Source: Mycobacterium sp. JS623 (lineage in GTDB: Bacteria > Actinomycetota > Actinomycetes > Mycobacteriales > Mycobacteriaceae). Taken from it: a DNA stretch of 64,000 nucleotides. The DNA is taken from NCBI RefSeq assembly GCF_000328565.1, contig NC_019966.1, forward strand, positions 1,488,001 through 1,552,000, read 5' to 3'. The stretch's first letter is position 1. Each line of letters starts with the position of its first letter. The notes beneath the pieces are model-generated. The model was not told the origin of the DNA, searched no databases, and saw only the letters and a program-made list of their open reading frames with translations. The translations under genes and the position numbers were made by a program. This document shows, piece by piece, positions 17,662 to 26,712 of the stretch.

Positions 17662-19229
17662 TTAGCCCGGTTACCGTGTACGTGCCAAGGGATTCCGCGG
17701 CGCGGTCGGTCGGTGCTGACGATGTCGCCGACGCACTCGAGGCCGCAGCGGCGCGACGCGGACACTCGATTCGAGTGGTTCGCAACGGCTCTCGCGGCAT
17801 GCTGTGGCTGGAGCCACTGGTGGAGGTGGCGACCCTCGACGGCCGCATCGGCTATGGTCCGGTGGCGGCTTCCGACGTCGACGGCCTGGTGGCCGCCGGC
17901 ATGTTCGAGGGTGCGGCGCACCCGCAGCGGTTAGGGATGGTCGACGAATTGCCTTGGCTCGCAGCGCAGAATCGGGTGACGTTCACCAGGGTCGGCATCA
18001 CCGACCCGCTATCGCCCGACGACTACCTGCGCCACGGTGGACTCGTCGGACTTGTTCGCGCGCTGGAGAATTCGCCTGCAGATGTCGTCGCAGAGGTCAC
18101 GGAATCCGGTCTGCGCGGCCGCGGTGGTGCGGGCTTCCCGGCCGGCATCAAGTGGAAGACTGTGCTCGACTGCGCCGATGAACTGAAGTTCGTCTGCTGC
18201 AACGCCGACGAAGGCGACAGTGGCACTTTCGCCGATCGGATGTTGATGGAGGGCGATCCGTTCCTGCTCATCGAGGGCATGACGATCGCGGCCTACGCCG
18301 TCGGCGCCACCGAGGGCTACGTCTACATCAGGTCCGAATACCCGGACGCGGTCGCCACGATGCGCGCTGCCATCGAAATCGCATACGGCCGAGGATGGCT
18401 GGGCGACAACGTGCTCGGCTCGTCGCTCAACTTCGACCTTTATGTGCGGGTGGGCGGCGGCGCCTACATCTGCGGCGAAGAAACCTCCATGCTCGAGAGC
18501 CTCGAGGGCAAGCGCGGGATGGTTCGCGCGAAGCCACCGATTCCGGCGATCCACGGCCTGTTCGGCAAGCCGACTGTAGTGAACAACGTCCTCACGCTCG
18601 CGACCGTGCCGACGGTCCTGGCGCACGGCGCGCAGGCGTATCAGGAACTGGGTGTTGAGCGTTCGCGCGGCACGCAAGTGTTCCAGCTCGGCGGCAACAT
18701 CAAACACGGCGGCATCGTGGAAACCGCGTTCGGGATCACCCTCGGCGAACTCGTCGACGGCTACGGCGGCGGCACCCGGTCCGGTCGGCCGGTGCGTGCT
18801 GTCCAGGTCGGCGGCCCGCTCGGGGCGTATCTGCCGAGAACCAAATTCGACTTGCCCATGGACTACGAGGCGTTCGCAGCGGCCAGCGCGATGGTCGGAC
18901 ACGGCGGCATCGTGGTGTTCGACGAAACGGTCGACATGGCAGCGCAGGCCAGGTTTGCGATGGAGTTCTGTGCGGCCGAGTCGTGCGGCAAGTGCACACC
19001 CTGCCGGGTGGGAGCGGTGCGCGGTGTCGAGGTGATCGACCGCATCACCGCCGGCGAGCACCGCGACGAAAACCTGGCGCTGCTCGAAGACCTGTGCGAC
19101 GTGATGACCGAGGGCTCGTTGTGCGCCATGGGTGGGCTCACCCCGATGCCGGTGCGCAGTGCGATCACGCATTTCGCCGACGACTTCGTTGCCCTGCCCA
19201 TCAGCGTGAGGACGGAAGGTAAGCCATGA
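17658..19229 (+). CDS. fdsB: NAD-dependent formate dehydrogenase beta subunit
   Basis: FdsB (523 residues) is the NuoF-like subunit that carries FMN, a [4Fe-4S] cluster and the NAD site. A thioredoxin-like N-terminal domain (1-100) is fused to the NuoF core, with GLRGRGGAGFPAG at 151-163, the FMN/NAD region NADEGDSGTFADR and the cluster motif ESCGKCTPCR near 440. It reduces NAD with electrons from formate. Its ATG overlaps the fdsG stop (ATGA). Confidence 0.95.
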   Translation: MISPVTVYVPRDSAARSVGADDVADALEAAAARRGHSIRVVRNGSRGMLWLEPLVEVATLDGRIGYGPVAASDVDGLVAAGMFEGAAHPQRLGMVDELPWLAAQNRVTFTRVGITDPLSPDDYLRHGGLVGLVRALENSPADVVAEVTESGLRGRGGAGFPAGIKWKTVLDCADELKFVCCNADEGDSGTFADRMLMEGDPFLLIEGMTIAAYAVGATEGYVYIRSEYPDAVATMRAAIEIAYGRGWLGDNVLGSSLNFDLYVRVGGGAYICGEETSMLESLEGKRGMVRAKPPIPAIHGLFGKPTVVNNVLTLATVPTVLAHGAQAYQELGVERSRGTQVFQLGGNIKHGGIVETAFGITLGELVDGYGGGTRSGRPVRAVQVGGPLGAYLPRTKFDLPMDYEAFAAASAMVGHGGIVVFDETVDMAAQARFAMEFCAAESCGKCTPCRVGAVRGVEVIDRITAGEHRDENLALLEDLCDVMTEGSLCAMGGLTPMPVRSAITHFADDFVALPISVRTEGKP

Positions 19230-22048
19230 GCCTGCTCAAGGAACCCGACTTCGGCACTCCGGCCAAGGAGGGTGCGGCGACGATCTCGGTCGAAGTGGAC
19301 GGGCTGCCCGTCGCGGTTCCCGAAGGCACGTCGATCATGCGCGCGGCGGCGCTCGCCGGCATCGACGTCCCCAAGCTGTGTGCCACCGATCGGCTTGACG
19401 CCTTCGGTTCGTGCCGGCTCTGCCTGGTGGAGATCGACGGCCGCCGTGGCACACCGGCGTCATGTACCACCCCGGTGGCCGACGGCATGGTCGTCCGCAC
19501 GCAGACGCCGAAACTCGCCAAGCTCCGCGAGAACGTCATGGAGCTCTACATCTCCGACCATCCGCTGGACTGCCTCACGTGCGGCGCCAACGGCGACTGC
19601 GAATTGCAGGACATGGCAGGCACTGTCGGGCTGCGTCAGGTCAGGTATGGCTACGAAGGTGAGAACCACTTCGACGCCGTCAAAGACCAGAGCAACCCGT
19701 ACTTCGACTTCGACCCGTCGAAATGCATTGTCTGCTCTCGTTGTGTGCGCGCCTGCGACGAGATCCAGGGCACATTCGCGCTGACCATCGAGGGCCGCGG
19801 CTTCGATTCGAAAGTCTCGCCGGGCGCTGGCGAATTGTTCATGGACTCGGAATGCGTGTCCTGCGGCGCGTGTGTGCAGGCCTGCCCGACAGCCACCCTG
19901 CAGGAACGTTCGGTGATCGAATTGGGCATGCCGTCGCGTTCGGTGATCACCACCTGCGCGTACTGCGGCGTCGGGTGTTCGTTCAAGGCCGAGCTGCGCG
20001 GGGATGAACTGGTTCGCATGGTGCCCCACAAGGACGGCGGCGCCAACGAGGGCCACTCGTGTGTGAAGGGCCGCTTCGCGTTTGGCTATGCGACCCACCC
20101 GGACCGCAAACTGAAGCCGATGGTCCGCGATACCACCGCCGATCCGTGGCGTGAGGTCGAATGGGACGAGGCGATCGACACTGTCGCCCGCCGGATGCTC
20201 GACATCAGGGGGCGGCACGGCGCCGGCTCGATTGGCGCGATCACCTCGTCGCGGTGCACGAACGAAGAGGTGTACGTCGTCCAGAAGATGGTGCGGGCGG
20301 CGTTCGGCAACAACAACGTGGATACCTGCGCGCGAGTGTGCCATTCGCCAACCGGATACGGGCTCAAGCAGACGTTCGGCGAATCGGCGGGCACCCAGGA
20401 CTTCCGGTCCGTCGCGCAGGCCGACGTGATCATGGTGATCGGCGCCAACCCCACCGATGGGCACCCGGTCTTCGCCTCCAGGATGAAGCAGCGGATTCGC
20501 CAGGGCGCGAAGCTGATCGTGGTCGATCCCCGTCGTATCGACCTGGTCCGTTCGCCGCACATCGAGGCCGATCACCATCTACAGTTGAAGCCCGGCACGA
20601 ACGTTGCGGTGGTCAACGCGATCGCGCATGTGGTGGTCACCGAGGGGCTGGTCGATCAGTCGTTCATCGCGGAGCGTTGCGAGGGGTTCGACCAGTGGGT
20701 GGAATTCATCTCCCGTCCGGAGAACAGCCCTGAAGCAGTGCAGTCGATTACCGGCGTGCCGGCCTCCGACGTGCGTGCTGCCGCCCGCCTGTACGCGCAG
20801 GCGGGCAACGGCGCCATCTACTACGGCCTCGGCGTGACCGAACACAGCCAGGGCTCGACGATGGTGATCGGCATGGCGAACCTGGCGATGGCGTGCGGCA
20901 ACATCGGCCGCGACGGCGTCGGGGTGAACCCGCTGCGCGGCCAGAACAACGTGCAGGGGTCATGCGATATGGGCTCGTTCCCGCATGAGCTACCTGGTTA
21001 TCGGCACGTGTCGGACGACGCGGTGCGCGGCATCTTCGAAAACCTCTGGGGGACCGCGCTTCTGCCGGAGCCCGGATTACGCATCCCGAACATGTTCGAC
21101 GCTGCGATCGAGGGCACGTTCCGGGGCCTTTTTGTGCACGGCGAGGACATCGCGCAGTCGGACCCGAACGTCGGCCACGTCACCGCCGCGCTGGCCGCGA
21201 TGGAGTTGGTGGTGGTCCAGGACCTGTTCCTCAATGAGACCGCCAAGTTCGCCCACGTGTTCCTGCCAGGCGCATCGTTTCTGGAGAAGGACGGCACGTT
21301 CACCAACGCGGAACGCCGAATCAATCGGGTTCGCGCGGTGATGAAGCCGAAGAGTGGAATGCACGAGTGGGACATTGTCTGCAGGGTCGCAACAGCCATG
21401 GGATACCCAATGCACTACGACCATCCCAGCCAGATCATGGATGAGATCGCCGCTCTCACACCGACATTCGCCGGAGTATCGTTCGAGAGGCTCGATGAGG
21501 TGGGTAGCATCCAGTGGCCGTGCGATGAGAATGCGCCCAACGGCACGCCGATCATGCACATCGACGAGTTCACCAGGGGCAAGGGCAGGTTCGTGCCGAC
21601 ACCCTTCGTGCCGACCGACGAGCGCAGCACACGCCGCTTCCCGTTGATCCTCACGACGGGCCGGATCCTGAGCCAGTACAACGTCGGTGCGCAAACCCGT
21701 CGCACAGCCAATATCGCTTGGCACCAAGAAGATCTGCTGGAGATCCATCCGCACGACGCGGAAGACCGCGGGATCACCGACGGCGACGAGGTGACACTAG
21801 CCAGCCGGGTCGGCAAGACGAAACTACGCGCCAAGCTCTCCGACCGGATGCCGACTGGCGTCGTCTACACCACGTTCCACTATCCGGTGACGGGCGCCAA
21901 CGTGGTCACCACCGACAACTCCGACTGGGCCACGAACTGTCCGGAGTACAAGGTGACCGCCGTGCAGGTCGCGCTTGCTCACCCGGTGGTCAGGGAACAG
22001 GAAGAGCCTGCGCTGGACGGCGAGCTGGCCGCGGAACTGGTGGATTGA
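19226..22048 (+). CDS. fdsA: NAD-dependent formate dehydrogenase alpha (Mo) subunit
   Basis: FdsA (940 residues) oxidises formate to CO2 at a bis-MGD molybdenum site. In order it has a [2Fe-2S] domain (C52, C63, C66, C80), a His-Cys3 cluster (H112, C116, C119, C125), two ferredoxin-type [4Fe-4S] motifs (CIVCSRCVRAC, CVSCGACVQAC), a further cluster at CAYCGVGC, and the Mo domain. The Mo ligand is C372 (CARVCHSPTGYG), so the enzyme is the cysteine form. The C-terminal domain includes RILSQYNVGAQTRR and TTFHYPVTGAN. Overlap with fdsB (ATGA) shows coupling. Maturation should need FdhD, encoded 3.7 kb away. Confidence 0.96.
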   Translation: MSLLKEPDFGTPAKEGAATISVEVDGLPVAVPEGTSIMRAAALAGIDVPKLCATDRLDAFGSCRLCLVEIDGRRGTPASCTTPVADGMVVRTQTPKLAKLRENVMELYISDHPLDCLTCGANGDCELQDMAGTVGLRQVRYGYEGENHFDAVKDQSNPYFDFDPSKCIVCSRCVRACDEIQGTFALTIEGRGFDSKVSPGAGELFMDSECVSCGACVQACPTATLQERSVIELGMPSRSVITTCAYCGVGCSFKAELRGDELVRMVPHKDGGANEGHSCVKGRFAFGYATHPDRKLKPMVRDTTADPWREVEWDEAIDTVARRMLDIRGRHGAGSIGAITSSRCTNEEVYVVQKMVRAAFGNNNVDTCARVCHSPTGYGLKQTFGESAGTQDFRSVAQADVIMVIGANPTDGHPVFASRMKQRIRQGAKLIVVDPRRIDLVRSPHIEADHHLQLKPGTNVAVVNAIAHVVVTEGLVDQSFIAERCEGFDQWVEFISRPENSPEAVQSITGVPASDVRAAARLYAQAGNGAIYYGLGVTEHSQGSTMVIGMANLAMACGNIGRDGVGVNPLRGQNNVQGSCDMGSFPHELPGYRHVSDDAVRGIFENLWGTALLPEPGLRIPNMFDAAIEGTFRGLFVHGEDIAQSDPNVGHVTAALAAMELVVVQDLFLNETAKFAHVFLPGASFLEKDGTFTNAERRINRVRAVMKPKSGMHEWDIVCRVATAMGYPMHYDHPSQIMDEIAALTPTFAGVSFERLDEVGSIQWPCDENAPNGTPIMHIDEFTRGKGRFVPTPFVPTDERSTRRFPLILTTGRILSQYNVGAQTRRTANIAWHQEDLLEIHPHDAEDRGITDGDEVTLASRVGKTKLRAKLSDRMPTGVVYTTFHYPVTGANVVTTDNSDWATNCPEYKVTAVQVALAHPVVREQEEPALDGELAAELVD

Positions 22049-22049
22049 T

Positions 22050-22262
22050 ATGGCGCTCAACGCTCCTGCCGAGATCAAGATGATCAACAACATCGCCGCA
22101 CATTTTGGCTACTTGCGCGCCGAGCATGCCGCGACAGCGGTAGCCGATCACATCAAGCGGTTCTGGGACCCGCGTATGAAACAACGTCTGCTGTTGCTCG
22201 TCGCCTCGGACACAACGGATCTCGATCCGGTGGCGGTCACCGCCGCTTCGTTGCTGCGGTAG
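22050..22262 (+). CDS. fdsD: NAD-dependent formate dehydrogenase delta subunit
   Basis: This is a 70-residue FdsD protein. Its family pattern is a short helical protein with IKMINNIAAHF near the start and a HIKRFWDPRMKQRLLL core. FdsD is needed for stable or active Fds complexes; its exact role is unsettled. The ATG at 22050 starts two bases after the fdsA stop. It ends the fds operon. The fdhD/fdsC gene, which adjoins fdsD in Cupriavidus, is here separated by an HNH gene and other genes. Confidence 0.9.
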   Translation: MALNAPAEIKMINNIAAHFGYLRAEHAATAVADHIKRFWDPRMKQRLLLLVASDTTDLDPVAVTAASLLR

Positions 22263-22575
22263 GTGTGGGTTGGGATGACTAGCCGTAGCGTGCGGTGCGT
22301 CGACCGGCAATATTAGGCGGCATCGTCGGCCCACCGTGCATGGACATCCGCGTCGTGCCAGCCGTCGGTATGCAAGGCAGCGCGGCGGCGTACTGATCAT
22401 TGCGACCGACAGCGCGGAGTACCAACTTGGTGCAGTGTGGGGTCGCCAACGTGGGCACCGTCCCCAGACCGCCTGCGGAGCTGGGCAATTGCGGGGTGCA
22501 GATCGTGTGGTTTCCGAGACGTCGCGCGGTTTGTGGTGGCCGTTTTTTGTCGGAGGCGGCTGCAATGATGGTGTT
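22263..22575. other. 313-bp gene-free stretch after fdsD
   Basis: No convincing reading frame, strong stem-loop, SOS box or shared operator was seen here. It leads into the DUF222/HNH gene, whose frame is open back to 22336 but has no credible start before 22576. Confidence 0.5.
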
Positions 22576-23844
22576 ATGTCCTCGACGGCGGTGCTCGGCT
22601 CGACCACAACGAGCCCTAAAGAGCGTCTTGAGGTGTTGTTCGAGGAGTTAGCGGAGCTGGCGGGTCAGCGCAACGCCATTGATGGGCGCATCGTCGAGAT
22701 CGTCGCCGAGATCGACCGTGACGGGCTGTGCGGGATGACCGGGGCACGCTCGGTGGCGGGATTGGTGGGCTGGAAGCTGGGTCTGTCGTCGACAACCGCC
22801 CACACGATCACCACGATTGCGGGCCGGTTGGAGGAGTTTCCGCGGTGCACGGCCGCGATGCGCGAGGGTCGGCTGTCGTTGGATCAGGTCGGCGTCATCG
22901 CCGCACGGGCAGCCGAGGGTTCTGATGAGCATTATGCGCAGTTGGCCGCGGTCGCCGCGGTCAAGCAGCTGCGTACCGCGGTCAAGTTGGAACCGCGACC
23001 CGAACCCGAACCCGATGCTGGGGCTGAGCCGCAACGCTCGATCACCAAGACCACCCATGAGGACGGAACTTGTTGGCGGATCAAACTTCCGCCCCATGAT
23101 GCGGCGAAGTTCGACGCCGCACTGGCGTCGCACCAGGATGCGTTGATTGCGCAGTGGAAACATGATCACGGCGACGGCGACAGCGCCGACCACACCTCGG
23201 AGCAGCGGGCTCCGGTGCCGGGCACCGAGGAGGCGTTCATGCGTCTGGTGGAGGCGGGCTGGGACGCCGAGGCGGCGCGCCGACCGCACGGGCAGCACAC
23301 CACCGTGGTGGTACACCTCGACGTTGAACAGCGCGCCGCGGCACTGCATCTGGGTCCGCTGCTCACCGAGGCCGAGCGCCAATATTTGACCTGCGATGCC
23401 ACCTGTGAAGTGTGGTTCGAACGGGCCGGCCAACCGATCGGGGCCGGACGCACCACGCGGACGATAAGCCGGCGGCTGCGCCGGGCGCTGGAGCATCGTC
23501 ACCGCATGTGCGCGGTTCCTGGTTGTGGCGCCACCCGCGGTCTGCATGCGCATCACCTCGTGCACTGGGAAGACGGCGGCCCCACCGAACTGTCCAATTT
23601 GGTGCTGCTCTGCCCGTACCACCATCGGCTGCATCACCGCGGCGCCATCACCATCACCGGACCCGCCGACCGTTTGATCGTCACCGACAGCGCGGGTCGA
23701 CAACTCAGCGCGGCCTCGCTCGCCCGGCCACCGACCAAACCCCCACCCGATGTGCCACCCTGGAACGGGCCCCTGGGTGAGCGCGCCGACTGGTGGTGGT
23801 ACGAACCCTTCCAGCCCCAACCACCACCAACAAACAACAACTAA
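22576..23844 (+). CDS. DUF222/HNH endonuclease protein (13E12 repeat family)
   Basis: This 422-residue protein belongs to the multicopy mycobacterial 13E12 family. The N-terminal DUF222 part (about 10-260) includes GMTGARSVAGLVGWKLGLSS. A C-terminal HNH nuclease domain has CAVPGCGATRGLHAHHLVHWEDGG ending in LCPYHHRLHH (split motif; zinc cysteines and the HH pair are present). The ATG at 22576 is chosen because conserved sequence begins there. The family behaves like a dispersed repeat, and its biological role is unproven. Here it separates fdsD from the MFS1/fdhD pair. No LexA box was found upstream, unlike some relatives. Confidence 0.88.
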   Translation: MSSTAVLGSTTTSPKERLEVLFEELAELAGQRNAIDGRIVEIVAEIDRDGLCGMTGARSVAGLVGWKLGLSSTTAHTITTIAGRLEEFPRCTAAMREGRLSLDQVGVIAARAAEGSDEHYAQLAAVAAVKQLRTAVKLEPRPEPEPDAGAEPQRSITKTTHEDGTCWRIKLPPHDAAKFDAALASHQDALIAQWKHDHGDGDSADHTSEQRAPVPGTEEAFMRLVEAGWDAEAARRPHGQHTTVVVHLDVEQRAAALHLGPLLTEAERQYLTCDATCEVWFERAGQPIGAGRTTRTISRRLRRALEHRHRMCAVPGCGATRGLHAHHLVHWEDGGPTELSNLVLLCPYHHRLHHRGAITITGPADRLIVTDSAGRQLSAASLARPPTKPPPDVPPWNGPLGERADWWWYEPFQPQPPPTNNN

Positions 23845-24000
23845 GTTGGTTACGAGCGCCCCATGCTCAAACAGGTTGGTGCGTAGAGAAATTCGTTGAC
23901 GATCCGCGCAACCACGCATGCCGCCGCTGATCCGCTAGCCACGGCCCTCATGAAGATCCACGCGACGTGCGCAGTAGATTGAGCCAGTCGGGTTACGGGC

Positions 24001-24300
24001 TCAGGACCGAAGGCCGCCAATGCCCTCATGGTCGACATCTCGCCAGAAGTCGATGTCGTATTGGGTGTCAGGGATCTGGATCCGCTGCTTCGACGTTGCG
24101 GGTTGTGCGAGCCCCCGGTGCGCTTCCAGCTCTTCGATATCGATTTCGAGTCGGCGGATGCCGTTCAGGATCCACTCCGCGTCGTTCAGGACACGACGGG
24201 TGGCTGGGCGATCGCCACATGCTGCGACAAGCGATGTCATGCACCCGCGCAGGTCTGTGATCAGCCGCTGCAGCTCGTCTACTTTGCTAGCCAGGGACAT
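24001..24300 (-). CDS. Small helical protein of unknown function, downstream of MFS1
   Basis: This is a 99-residue protein with a strong ribosome site (AAGGAGATCCG) before the ATG at 24300. Residues 1-70 are heptad-like and amphipathic (SKVDELQRLITDLRGCMTSL ... RRLEIDIEELEAH), suggesting a coiled coil. The C-terminus is polar and acidic (IPDTQYDIDFWRDVD). It starts 32 bases after the MFS1 stop, so it is probably cotranscribed with that transporter under the shared operator. I do not recognise the family. It could modulate the transporter or a CoA-transferase. Confidence 0.7.
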   Translation of the reverse strand: MSLASKVDELQRLITDLRGCMTSLVAACGDRPATRRVLNDAEWILNGIRRLEIDIEELEAHRGLAQPATSKQRIQIPDTQYDIDFWRDVDHEGIGGLRS

Positions 24301-24332
24301 CGGATCTCCTTGTGATGATGACGAATTCGGGT

Positions 24333-25670
24333 CTAGCGCGGCAGCCGAGAGATGAGATGGCCCGGCTGGTGAAGCAGACGCGTGGTGACGGCGGCACACA
24401 GCCCGATCAAACCCGCGGCGACGAACACACCGTTCAGTGCGGGGGAGGACACCAAGAATGCCGGCAGCCCGATGCCGATGAGCCCGCCGAACATCTTGGC
24501 GCTGTAGACAACTCCGAAGTTTCGCCCGGCATTGCGCTCGCCGAAGTAGTCGGCCACCAGGCTCGCCAGCAGTGGATAGAACGCGCCGCCGGCCAACCCG
24601 CTGAGCGCCGCGAACCCTACGAACGCCTCGGGCTGATGAACAGAGGTCGAGTACACCAAGCCCAGCTGTGCGCATCCGGCGAGCAGCAATGCGGCGCTGA
24701 GTGTCTGACGTCGCCCGAACCGGTCGGAGATCCGGCAGGCGACCGCGCGGCCGCCACCACTGACGACGGCGAGCAGCCCGACGGCCGACGCGGCCACCAC
24801 CGCGCCGAATCCATTGGAAATCGCGACGGTTGGGATGTAGGCGACCGCTAGCAGGAAGGTGGCGGCGGCGAACACCATGATGAGGTACATCACCACGAAC
24901 GCGGTCGTCCGCACAGCCTGACCCGGTGCGTACTGCCGGGCCGCCGGCGCATTGCTGCACAGACTCCGGTTGATTCGCTTGTCGATGGCCCACAGTCTGG
25001 GATCGATGTCGGGTGGCCACCAGCCCTGCGGGGGATCCCGGAAGAAGACGCCGCACAAGGCGACAACGGCCAAGACGACAACGCTCACCGCGGTGAAGAT
25101 CGCACCATGGTTGGCCGGGGACAGATCCGTGGCGAACAGGATGATGAACGGCACGGCACCGTAGCCGAATGCGCCAGTGACGAAACCGATTCGCAGTCCT
25201 CGCGCCTCTGGATACCACTTCGCGACGGTGGAGCTGCACGTCGCGTAGACAATGCCTGCACCGATGCCGCTCAGCACCGCGTAGCCGAGCACGGCCAGGC
25301 CGACGCCGTCGGTGTAGGCGAGCGTGAGTGGTCCGGTGGCGCACAGCAGGGCGCCGACGAGCATGGCCCGCGACGGCGAGACGGCCGAGTGATGGCGCAA
25401 TGCGGCGGTCAGCGCGGCAGCGCCGGCCTGGAACATCACCCACAGCGCGAGCACCCAGAACGCCGCGGCGCCCGCCGGCCGCAGTGCGATGGCCGCGACG
25501 CTGTAGCCGTACTGCAGCACGCTGATTCCTGCCATCGCCGTCAACGGCAACCAGAACATCCAGGCCCGGGAGCACCCCATGATGTCCTGCGGCCGCTCGC
25601 CGACCCGGTAGGAGCGTCCGTGCAGATCCCGAACTTCGGCGACTGCGACTCCGTGGCTGCTGCTGGTCAT
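24333..25670 (-). CDS. OFA/OxlT-like MFS transporter 1
   Basis: This 445-residue major facilitator protein has 12 predicted helices, with the MFS loop motif RISDRFGRRQT and the signature of this window's transporter set (FWLPLTAMAGISVLQYGYS, FRDPPQGWWPPDIDP). OxlT-type carriers exchange oxalate for formate. ATG 25670 follows CGGAGGC; longer in-frame starts would cross the operator at 25694-25706. It is the most divergent of the three paralogues, lacking the N-terminal YREVVDxNGRVYRVGETDR string in exact form. It is divergent from fdhD. Substrate is inferred from context. Confidence 0.85.
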   Translation of the reverse strand: MTSSSHGVAVAEVRDLHGRSYRVGERPQDIMGCSRAWMFWLPLTAMAGISVLQYGYSVAAIALRPAGAAAFWVLALWVMFQAGAAALTAALRHHSAVSPSRAMLVGALLCATGPLTLAYTDGVGLAVLGYAVLSGIGAGIVYATCSSTVAKWYPEARGLRIGFVTGAFGYGAVPFIILFATDLSPANHGAIFTAVSVVVLAVVALCGVFFRDPPQGWWPPDIDPRLWAIDKRINRSLCSNAPAARQYAPGQAVRTTAFVVMYLIMVFAAATFLLAVAYIPTVAISNGFGAVVAASAVGLLAVVSGGGRAVACRISDRFGRRQTLSAALLLAGCAQLGLVYSTSVHQPEAFVGFAALSGLAGGAFYPLLASLVADYFGERNAGRNFGVVYSAKMFGGLIGIGLPAFLVSSPALNGVFVAAGLIGLCAAVTTRLLHQPGHLISRLPR

Positions 25671-25693
25671 GTCCGCCTCCGAACGATACGATT

Positions 25694-25706
25694 GCATACA
25701 GTATGC
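25694..25706. promoter_or_regulatory. GCATAC-N-GTATGC operator (perfect), MFS1/fdhD promoter region
   Basis: GCATACAGTATGC is a perfect copy of the shared palindrome, 23 bases before the MFS1 start and 65 before fdhD. A looser CATA-AC-TATG repeat follows at 25712. Its closeness to the MFS1 start suggests repression when unbound by inducer. Confidence 0.65.
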
Positions 25707-25771
25707 GGATAGCATAACTATGACGTGGATCACTTGTCCAGCGTTCAACCACAACCGAAGGGAGCACCGGC

Positions 25772-26614
25772 GTGGGACGCGTAACCAGCAGATATCGGGT
25801 CGTTCGGATGACCGACGGGTTGGCCACCGCCCGTCCGGACTCGCTCGCGGCGGAGGAACCGTTAGAGATTCGTGTCGCCGGCCGCCCCCTCACGGTGACG
25901 ATGCGAACCCCGGGGAACGACTTCGACCTTGCCCGCGGCTTTCTGGTCAGCGAGGGCGTAGTGGCGGCCGACACTGACGTCGCCGGGATCCGGTATTGCG
26001 CGGGCGCCACGGCTGACGGTGTCAACACGTACAACGTGCTCGATGTGCTTTTGGCTGACCGTGTGCCACTGCCGGATGTGTCGTTGGAGCGCAACTTCTA
26101 CACAACGTCATCGTGCGGCTTGTGCGGCAAGGCCAGCCTGGACGCTGTGCGCACCATCAGCAGGTGGCACGTCGACCGTGATCCGTTGCGGCTCAACCCC
26201 GCAACGATTGCCACCCTGCCGGACAAGCTGAGGGCCGCCCAACGGGTCTTCGATTCTACGGGCGGACTGCACGCCGCCGCACTCTTCGATGCGACGGGGG
26301 AACTGTGGTGCGTCAGGGAAGACGTCGGCAGGCACAACGCGGTGGACAAGGTGGTCGGATGGGCTCTGGATCAGGCCCGCCTGCCGCTGAGCGGCAGCAC
26401 GCTGATGGTGAGCGGCCGAGCCTCATTCGAATTGGTGCAGAAGGCCGTGATGGCCGGGATCCCGGCGCTCGCCGCGGTGTCCGCGCCATCATCGCTTGCG
26501 GTCGATCTGGCGCGGGAGATGGGAATGACCTTGATCGGCTTTCTGCGCGGGTCGTCGATGAACGTCTACTCCGGGACCGAGCGGATCGAGTCGGTCGAAC
26601 CGTTGCCATGCTGA
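25772..26614 (+). CDS. fdhD: Formate dehydrogenase accessory sulfurtransferase FdhD
   Basis: FdhD (280 residues) transfers sulfur from a cysteine desulfurase to the Mo-bis-MGD cofactor, a step needed for formate dehydrogenase activity. The sulfur-handling cysteines are C115 and C118 (TTSSCGLCGK), with the conserved REDVGRHNAVDKV and SGRASFELVQK. The GTG at 25772 follows AAGGGAGC. It shares the divergent promoter region with MFS1, tying cofactor maturation to oxalate uptake. It probably serves both FdsA and FdhF. Confidence 0.95.
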   Translation: MGRVTSRYRVVRMTDGLATARPDSLAAEEPLEIRVAGRPLTVTMRTPGNDFDLARGFLVSEGVVAADTDVAGIRYCAGATADGVNTYNVLDVLLADRVPLPDVSLERNFYTTSSCGLCGKASLDAVRTISRWHVDRDPLRLNPATIATLPDKLRAAQRVFDSTGGLHAAALFDATGELWCVREDVGRHNAVDKVVGWALDQARLPLSGSTLMVSGRASFELVQKAVMAGIPALAAVSAPSSLAVDLAREMGMTLIGFLRGSSMNVYSGTERIESVEPLPC

Positions 26615-26638
26615 GCTGAAACACGACCTAGGCTCATG

Positions 26639-26701
26639 CGCCGAACGTTCCTTACCATTCGAAAAATTGCCGAAAATTCGAGCGGTACGGAACGTTCGGC
26701 G
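26639..26701. terminator. Long inverted repeat between convergent fdhD and gntR1
   Basis: Two 18-base arms (26639-26656 and 26684-26701) pair with a single mismatch around a 27-base AT-rich loop. Each arm also contains the 8-bp palindrome GAACGTTC. It lies 24 bases after the fdhD stop and 11 bases beyond the gntR1 stop, so a bidirectional terminator is the simplest reading. The repeated GAACGTTC words leave a paired protein-binding site possible. Confidence 0.55.
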
Positions 26702-26712
26702 AAGATCGCAAA

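Noticed and set aside
20327..20341. Selenocysteine use in the formate dehydrogenases
   Set aside because: Both FdsA (C372) and FdhF have ordinary Cys codons at the Mo-ligand position.
24001..26094. A nearly 700-codon minus-strand open frame over MFS1
   Set aside because: It is a GC-rich shadow of MFS1 in another frame; only its last 99 codons (from 24300) have a ribosome site and protein-like composition.
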